This document shows positions 36,701 through 45,700 of a DNA stretch of 64,000 nt, piece after piece. The notes beneath the pieces are model-generated. The model did not search any database and was not told the origin of the DNA. It saw only the letters and a list, made by a program, of their open reading frames with translations. The position numbers and the translations under genes were made by a program. The DNA comes from an uncultured Erythrobacter sp. (GTDB lineage: Bacteria; Pseudomonadota; Alphaproteobacteria; Sphingomonadales; Sphingomonadaceae): positions 124,001-188,000 of the forward strand of contig NZ_CANMZM010000001.1 in NCBI RefSeq assembly GCF_947502395.1, given 5' to 3'. The first letter of the stretch is position 1. Every line of letters starts with the position of its first letter.

Positions 36701-39700
36701 CCAAGATATCGCCAAGTAGCGCGCCATTAAATGTGACAGTCCTGGTTTGGTTGTAAATCGTGTGCTTGCGTTGACCGGCCGCGTCCCATTCAAAGCGCGT
36801 GCCTTGCGAATTGTTGATTGCCACACCGTTGCCGGACTGTACCCCCTTGTCGACAACCACCCGGTTCATCTTGTCATAGGCAAACCAGTAATCCGTTCGT
36901 CTTGTAGCGCTCTCACCGCCCTGAGGGCTGAGCACCGCGTAGTCAGAAACGCTTCTGCGAATATTGCTGTTGGCATCGTAATAGAGCTGCTTGCTGGCCG
37001 CGGGGGTGTTCACGCCGCCCGCTTCATTCCAATTGGTCAAGCGCCCAAGCGCGTCATATGTCGCGGTTGAATTGCGCAAGACACCAGTGTTGGGAGTGTA
37101 GTTACCGCCTGTGATGCCGCCCACTCCGCCTGGGCCCCAGTCAACATCAATCGTACCCGTGCCAGAGCCACCGCCATTGGTCGGTGTGCCGGTTGATACA
37201 TCGATGATTGTGGGACTGGCGTTTTGTGCGGACGCAGCAGAAATGGAACCCAGCTCGAGCGATGTCGCCGACGAAATTGACCCGCCTGTAGGAGCGGATA
37301 GGTTGATTCCACCCGTTTGGGCGACAGTAAAGTTGAAGGTTATCTGACCACTTGCTTCTCCGCCTTTTTGATCTTCAACTGTGTAAGATACCACAGCCGA
37401 TCCAGAGCCGCCCCTGGCCCAGAAATTGATACTGGTTCCCGAGCCGCTGGCACCGAAGAAAGAAGGATTGGGTGTGCTCACCGAGCCAGGCTTGATGCGT
37501 ACTGTGTCACCGTCGGGATCAGTCAGGTATTGTGCAAGGCCGAACGAGTAGACACCGTCGCGTATAAGATTGCTTCGGTTAACCGTGATGTTTGTGTTGC
37601 TGATGATCGGAGCGCGATTGGAAGGGGCGGCGACCGTGACTGTAATTCTCTTGTACGGGCTGTAAGCGCCGAATTGATCCTTGAGTCGGTATTGCACTTT
37701 ATAAGTGCCATGACCGGAGACGTGCGTCAGTCTGATCTTTCTTGTATCGCTGTCGACCTTTGCAGTGAACTCTCCCCCTCTTCCGTCGAGGACGCTGATG
37801 TTGTTGATCGAAACGCTGTGACCATCAGGATCGTTGTAATAGATCACCTGACGCGAGGTGGACGCATTGCGTCCGAGGGTAACCGAATAATCGTTCGCGG
37901 TCGGCGCGCGGTTGGCGTTGACCGTTACGGCCACGGTCGAAGTCTGTGTCGAGACTCCATCAGTGAAACTGTAGGTTACCGTATAGTTTCCTGCGGACCC
38001 GGAATTGTGGGTCAGGCGAATAGAGTTATTCTGGATCTGGACGCCAAGGTTCGAGGAGTTTGACGAAACAGCCGTTAGCGTCTTCGAACGATTGCTTGCT
38101 GCCACATCATTTGACAATACATTGACCAGCTTGGTCCCGCGGTAATTGAGGGTCGCTGAATCCGGGTTGGCAATAGCGCCCTGGCTCACCTTGACTTGCG
38201 TCTGACCTGAAGTCGTCGATTTTCCGTCAGTTACTCCCCAAGAAATGAACGCCTTGTAGGGAACCCATTCCGGCTCAGGGTAATCACTGATCTTTACCAA
38301 ATTCGGTGTCATGAAGACGCCGCGAACCCGCATCGTGCGATCGCCATTGAGCCATTGGATCTGGACCCCAGCATCCGATGGGAAACCCACCATAGACCGC
38401 ACGAATTTCAGCGGCTCTGGCGCACCGTCAGGGTCGCTTGCGAGATCTGAGACGTTGATGTCGACGTAAGCGCCAGTGTCTGTCTGGATCACGCCATAGT
38501 TCTTCGCTGCCGGGGGAATATTGGCAACGTTGACAGTGATGTACCCATAGCCGCTGGTTGCGCCATACTGATCGCGCAACTGGTAACGAACCCGGTAGGT
38601 TCCATTGTCAGAGATGTGCGTGATGGCGATGCTGTTGCCGCTAACCGAAGCATTGAGCTCGCCGCCTCGGCCGTCCAAGACCGTTACATTGACAATTGAG
38701 ACACTGTGACCGTCAGCATCTTGGCCAAAAATGACCTGCCGGGAAGTGGAGCCTTGGCGAGCAAGCTCTAGGTTATAACTGCCTGCAGTCGGTGCTTTGT
38801 TTGCTGCAACAGTGACAGAAACTGTGGCACTTCGGGTCGCCACGCCATCAGAGAAGCTGTAGTTTACTGTGTAACTGCCGGCACCACCGGATTTGTGCGT
38901 CAGGCGAAGCCGATTGTTCTCAATCCGAGCTTCCAAATTCGATGAATTGGATGAGGAGACAGAGACCAGTGTCTTTGAACGGCCGCTCGCGACAATGTCA
39001 TTCGCCAAAACATTGACCAGGGCGGTTCCGCGGTAACTCAAATTAGCCGTATCATTTTGGCCAATTGCACCCTGACTAACCTCAACCACTGTTTGCCCGG
39101 AGACACTCGCCGCGCCATCGGTTATCGTCCAGGAGAGGAAAGGCACAAAGTCGTCGAGGTTAGGATCGTCAAATGGATCGTCAAATGGGTCGTTTGGAAG
39201 GGACGTAGTGGTGGGCGTCACGCCGCGAACGCGCATCGTTTGATCGTTGTTGAGCCATTCGATCTCGATCCCGGCATTTGGCGTGTAACTCACTTGGGAG
39301 CGCACAAACTTGAGCGGCTGAGGTCCGCCATCAGGATCGTTCGCCAGGTCCGTCGCATGGACATCAACGTATGAGCCAGTGTCGGTGCTAATTATGCCGT
39401 AAGGATTCGCTACTGGCGGAGTGCTGGCCACACTTAGGGTGATCGAACCAACAGCGGTCTGATTGCGGTCATCGCGAAGTGTGTATTCAATCCGGACAAG
39501 GCCAAGATTTCCGTTTGGTGTTATCTCCAGATAATTGTCACCAGATTGCGTGACGGTGACCGATCCAGCATTCGCTGAAATGGCTTCACCCGCAGCATTA
39601 TAGACTTGGAATCCCACCAAAGTGATTGGATCACCATCCTGGTCAAGCCCGCTATCGTCGAACAGCTTGAACAAGAGCGGGTCACCATTGCGAGCAAGGT

Positions 39701-42700
39701 CTGTCGGGTGGGTGTAGTTGTAGGTCAGCGGTCCTTGATTGGTGGTGCGTGAGAGCTTTTCAGAAACCAGATCACCCGTCTCATTGTACCCAAAGCGCGT
39801 CTCAAGAACGGTCTGAGTTGAAACCACACTGTCAGATTTGATGTGAGTCTTGACCAGCCCGGTGTTGTAATAGTTGTAGTTGATAGTTGTGGTTCGGGCG
39901 GTCAGGCCGGTTAGGCGTCCTGCGAGATCATAGGTGTATGATGTGTCTTCACCGCTGAGATCAGTTTTGCGCGTTTCCCTCTCGTAGATATCCATATGCC
40001 GGACGAGTGTTCGCGTGTTTTCATAGGTCGTGGTCTGGACCCATCCGCCAAAGGTATTCAGTCCGATACCACTGATCGCTGCATTCCAGCTGTATTCGGT
40101 GTCGGTGATGTCACCGCCAAATGCGCGGGTGCTGACCACGCGGCCCTGCAAATCGTAGTCTGTGGTCTGTTTGTTGTTGGGTCCGTAGTGATTATTCTGA
40201 CGTGTCAGAACCTGACCAAGGCTGTCATAGGTCATCTTCTCAACGAGACCACCTGCGTGGCTGATCTCAGTCACTCGGCCCAAATCATCATAGGCCTTGG
40301 TCATGACACGACCAATTTGGTCGGTTATCTTTCGCGCGTCGCCATGCACGTCGAACGCGGTTCTCACGATACCGCCATCTTCTGCAATCGTTTGGGTGAC
40401 CAATGCCTCACTGCCGTTGTAGCCGGTGCCTGCGAGCAGCTTGAGGCGGGTCAGGTTTCCTTCGTTATTGGCCTTTCTGTAATGTAGAGTTTCGCCATTC
40501 TCATTCCGAACTTCGATAGTATACGCGCCATTTGCGTCTTGCTGGGCAACAAGTCGGCCAGAGAGATCGTAGTGGAAATCTTCAGCGGGGCGGACGAGTT
40601 GAGTTGAGCCGTCCACATGCGTTATGCTCACGACCGGGCTTTCCGAGCGGATCATCCGGCCCATCGTGTTGTAGGTATAAGTTAGCGTTGAACCGCGAGC
40701 ATCGGTTTCGCTGATCACTTCACCAAAGGCATTGTAGGAGCGGAAGGTGTCGAGATTTTGAGCCCAATTCTCTCGAAGTTGTCGCCCCTCTTCGCGCACT
40801 TGTACGGCCATGTTGCGGGCATCATAGACTGTGTATGTACCGTTCACTTCGGGGTGGGTGACCGCTAGGTCTCCCGAGAAATCTGAAAAGTTAAACTGAT
40901 CGTTTGCTGCAATAGCAGTTAGGTCAGCCCCTGCGGTGGTGATAGCCGCGGTCTGGTTGCCGTTTTTGTCGTAGCCGAAGAACTTCCAGACCCCATCGCC
41001 CGCATTGGTGGCCCACATGCGGCCGGCCTGATCAAATTTGTTTTCGGTTTGCCAGAGTCCATTCACACCCGCACGAGTGACGTCGCCAAAAGCGTTGTAT
41101 TCGGTTTGCGATGCAAGCCCATCGTCCGCGCCGGAGCTGCTGTTGACATCCCATGAGTTGGTTGGACCATCCCAGCGAGCCTGCTTCTGCTCGACCACTC
41201 GGCCCAGCAGGTCAAACTTGGTAAGCGAAGCTTCTTTTTGCCCGGAGCGAGAATACTCCTCAACGATTTGTCGCCCGCTCTTGTCATAGAAATATTCGCG
41301 GACATTGTTCTGCGCGTCTGTCGTCTTTGATAGCAGGCCGCCCTTGTTGTACTCGTATCGTGTGACGCGTTCTGCAACGCCAGCAGCGCCGGCCGCGACC
41401 GATTGAGCGAGGTTGCCAAGGCCATCATATGCGTAGTCGACGCGAGGTGTAACGGTCGTTCCGGTATGGCCGACAAAGGAGGAGCGCTCCTCATATTCGA
41501 GCCGCCCGCCATCATCGTAGGCATAGGTGATCGAGTCGGCCGTTCGATACCCTTCAACATCTGCTGTTGCCTCGGTCTTGGTCAGAACCTGCCCCAGACC
41601 GTTGTAAGTGTAGGCGACCTCGCCATCGAGCGTGATGTTCGTGCCATTGTTAGCGACCTTGTCGTAAACCTCGATGCCCAGTCGCTTCTCGGTCAGTCGA
41701 TTACCAACCTCGTCATAGGAATATTCGGTGATCCGATCATCGCCAGAGCTTGCGATGTTTGGCACTGTGCCGACAATCGGATTTGTTATTACATCGGCAG
41801 CCTGCGTTTCGGTGAGGACATTGCCTTCTGAGTCATACGTCCATTTGGTCGCATAGCCCTCTGCATCGACCTGTGCGGTCTTGCGCCCGAGCGTGTCATA
41901 ATAGGCGAAGGTCTCATTGCCTTCGGGATCGGTCGTTTTGACGACATTGCCGTTCGCGTCATATTGATAGAAAGTGTCAAGCGATCCTGTTTCATCATTG
42001 GACCAACCGCTGCCATCTACAAAATGGCCCGTGCGGTAATCGGTTTCAAGCACGACCGAACTTTTCGACATCCGGTTGAGCTTGTCGTAATCGAACTCGG
42101 TCACTCGGGAGACACCTTGAGGCGCGCCTGGAGCTTCGCCTTGGGCGCCACCGTCGCCAATACCGGCAAGCTGGCTCTGAGTTATCTGCGCGTCGAAAAT
42201 CTCAATACGTTTGACGTTGCTGTTCTTGTCGTATTCGTAAGCTGTGTAGGTGCCTAGCGCATCTATCTCCACAACCTTGCGATCCAGATCATCGTAGAAA
42301 AACAGTGTCCTCGCACCCGAGGCATCAATCGTGCTGCTAACGTTGCCGCGGGCATCGTAGGCAATAGACTCTTTGGGTACATAAGCAGCGTTTAGCTGTT
42401 TGTGCGTTTCTTGTTCAAAGACCTTCCGCGCCTGCCCTCGAGTTTCGATAAGGCGATTGGCGTCATCGTAGATGTAAGCGGTCCGGCGGGTTTCACTGAG
42501 CTCGGCATTGTCGAATGCCTGAGTGTTTTCGAGATCAAAGAGCTGCGCAATTTCAATCGCCGTCTCGCTGCCGTCCAGCTTAAGCGCCTCGATCATCTCG
42601 ACGCGATTGCCACGTGCATCAAACCTGTAAGCGTTCCCGATTTTTGCAGATTGCGGGACGCCTTGGCTGTTGTAGGCGGCGATAGGCATGACCTCCGCCA

Positions 42701-45700
42701 CCAAAAGGCCACGCTTGTCATAGATGTAGGTGGTGATGTTGTCCGAACCATCAACGTTATTCGATGTCTCAGATTTGCCGGTCAGGGAAATCCGCTCGCC
42801 AAAAGTGTTGTAGTTGTAAGTCTCTACAAAGCCTTCAGCATCGGTCGTGCGCTCCAACCGACCCGCTTGGTCATAAGCAAAGGTGGTCGTGGCATCTTGG
42901 CTCGCCTCATAAACGATGCTTGGCATGCGGGAGACTGTTGGCATCCCGCCAGCCCTATTTTCGTACCGGGTGACGCTCTCCACCTCGCCAAAGGTCGTGT
43001 AGGCGGTTTCGGTCACGTGGTTTTCAGCATCCACGACATGGGTGACCCGGCCAAGGCTGTCGTAGTATGAGTAAGTGCTGTTTCCGCGTGGATCGGTTGC
43101 CTTCACCACTTCACCAAAAGCGTTGTATTCGTAGGCTGTTACGCCGCCTTCGGGGTTCGTTTCTGTTAGGACACGGCCGCGTTCGTCATAGGTGAATGTT
43201 GTAATGTTTCCGTTGGGATCTTCCACGGAACTGATATTGCCGATGCCGTCGTAATAGTAATGTGTATCGGCTCGCTCAATAGCTTCGAAACCTAGCGATT
43301 TATGAGCCAGTCGACCAGCGGCATCATACCCGTAGAAGGTCCTGCTACGGTCTGTTGCCGCTCCATCATTATTGGTGTAGCCTACAAACTCGCTGTTGGT
43401 TTGGCCTGTTCGGTGAAACTTCCAGACTGTGCGATTACTCTCACCGTCATACATGGAATTTCGACGACCAGCCGTGTCATAACTGTAGCGAACATCAGTC
43501 CAGCTGCCAGCATTGCTGGCCATCGAATTGATATCGCCGTTGCTTGTTGAATCGGTGGCATTGACCTTGTTCGACCAACTGATCTCGCGGGTCAGCCGGT
43601 TTTCATTGTCGTAATCGTAGCGTCTTACGTAGCCTTCGGCATCGACCGAGAATTTCAGTACGCCTTGGCTCGAATGCCAATATCGTGTCGTACGCGCGTC
43701 GCTGCCCGAACCAGCGACCACCTTTTTGACAAGCCCTTGAGTATCATAGGAAAAGGTCGTTGTCAGTCCTACGGCGTCGGTTGTAGACTCAACCTGGCCG
43801 CGATCATTGTAGGTCGTCGTGCTGGTGCGGTCAGTGTTGGCGTTTGCAATTGCGCCGACTTTCGCCTTCACGGCATCGTAGGTGTAGTCGCCATCGGAAA
43901 TCGCAGTGGCGTGAACTGTTGTCTCAACAAGCCGACCGGCTTCGTTATAGGACATGCTCGAGACCTGCCCCAAGGCGTCGACAGTGTAGCGGATTTGACC
44001 TTGGCCATCATAGACAAAGTGCGCACTGCGGTTGGAGGGAGAACTCGGCGCGGCGGTTGATCGCAGTGCACTGAACTCGCCAATATTGCGCAATGCTGGA
44101 TCGGTCAGCTGAGCATAGGCGATCTCTTCGATCTTTTGCCCTGCCGCATCATAAACCGTTTCTGTCAGATAGCCTTCGCCATCAAGCGCGCCTACGAGGC
44201 GGCCAGAAAGGTCGTAGAAGGCGCGGCTCACAACGTCATTCTCATGCTCTGTTGGCAGTATGAGTGAAGTGGGCGCAGTGGCTTTGAATGAACCGACCTG
44301 GGCGTCAGTTAATGTATTGTAATAATTGGTGGTTCTTACGAGATTGTCTGAGCCGTCATACTCAAACCTGACGACTCCGCCTTTGCCATCAATCGACTGG
44401 ATAATGAGGCCTTTGGCATCATACACATTCCAGCCCCATACATCTAAGCCGTGGCTTCCCGGCCGGATATTGGCGATCTGAAGGGTGTTGTTAGGGTCCT
44501 TTAAGGACGCCAGACTGGTGGAATTTACCCCGTTGATGTACCTTACACTGGCAATCACGCGACCAAGCTCATCGTAACGATATTCGACGAGGTCTCCAAC
44601 TTCGTTAACATCAGCGATCTTTCGACCCAGCTTGTCGAAGACGTAGTAATTCTCAACACCCGTTTCATCGGTCGAGACTCGCAAACGGCCCATGCTGTCA
44701 TATTGATACGATGACGTCCCGGTGAGGTCTAAGTTGCCGGATGTGGTCTGATCGACGAGTTCACCCGCCTTATTGAAAGTCCTCAGAGTTGCGCCGCCAG
44801 AGCTGGTCGTGATCTCGGTTGTTGTCTCAGCATCGTCAAAGACAATGGTTGTCGTCTCGCCCGCCAAGTCCGTTGAAGCGACTAGCCGGCCGAGCCCGTC
44901 ATAAACGAAGAACTCGGATTGCTCGTGGCGCTGATGTCGTTCGATCAGCTGACCAGTCTGGTCATATGTGTAGTAAGAGGCGCTTATGCCTTCATTTTCG
45001 GAAACATCGCCGCTGACCGTCGCGGCACCATAGTTACGCGCGAAGGTCATGGCTCCGCGAGCGTCGTAGCCGTAGCGGACAATCTTGGTGCTCGAGCGAT
45101 CGCTCAAGCCGTCACGCCAAGCGTCCATCTCGCTGAGGCTTAGAGTTGGGGCCGTGCCGGTGAAGAGATGCTCGGGATACTCGATCGAGTGGCGCAGCTG
45201 ACCGAGGTCATTGTAGCGATGTTCGACGACATTGCCTTCTGCGCTGATTTCGTACCGCAGCCTGTTGTGGCTATCATAAACGAAGCGTGTCTGTTCGACG
45301 CTTCGGCCAGCCGAAACCTCATAGGAAGGCACCACGTGAAAATTGCGAATGGAAAGCGTGCCATCTCCACCTAACGCGTCGCGCTGGTAGAAATGTGGGC
45401 GCAGGAATTTGTGACCCGCCGTGGCGGTGAAAGTGTATTCAAGTCTCACCCAGCCTTTGTCGAGCAATTCGTTGGCGGTGAAGCTGGCTGAAGGCCAAAG
45501 CCCCTCGTGAGAAACCCGATCGAAGTTCTCATCATGGGTCAAGAAACCGATTGCGACGGGCGCGCCCTCGGAAGGGTCATACGCGGCGCCATCGATTTTG
45601 ACATCAGCGTAGACGGTATAGGATTTGCCTGCTTCAGCTGTGATCAGTTCACGCGCGCCTATCCCACCCCAGACGTTCGTTCCGGTCGCTTTCGAGGCAA

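Noticed and set aside
37317..38063. 248-codon plus-strand frame inside rhs
   Set aside because: Antisense of the Ig-like array; no ribosome site or domain.
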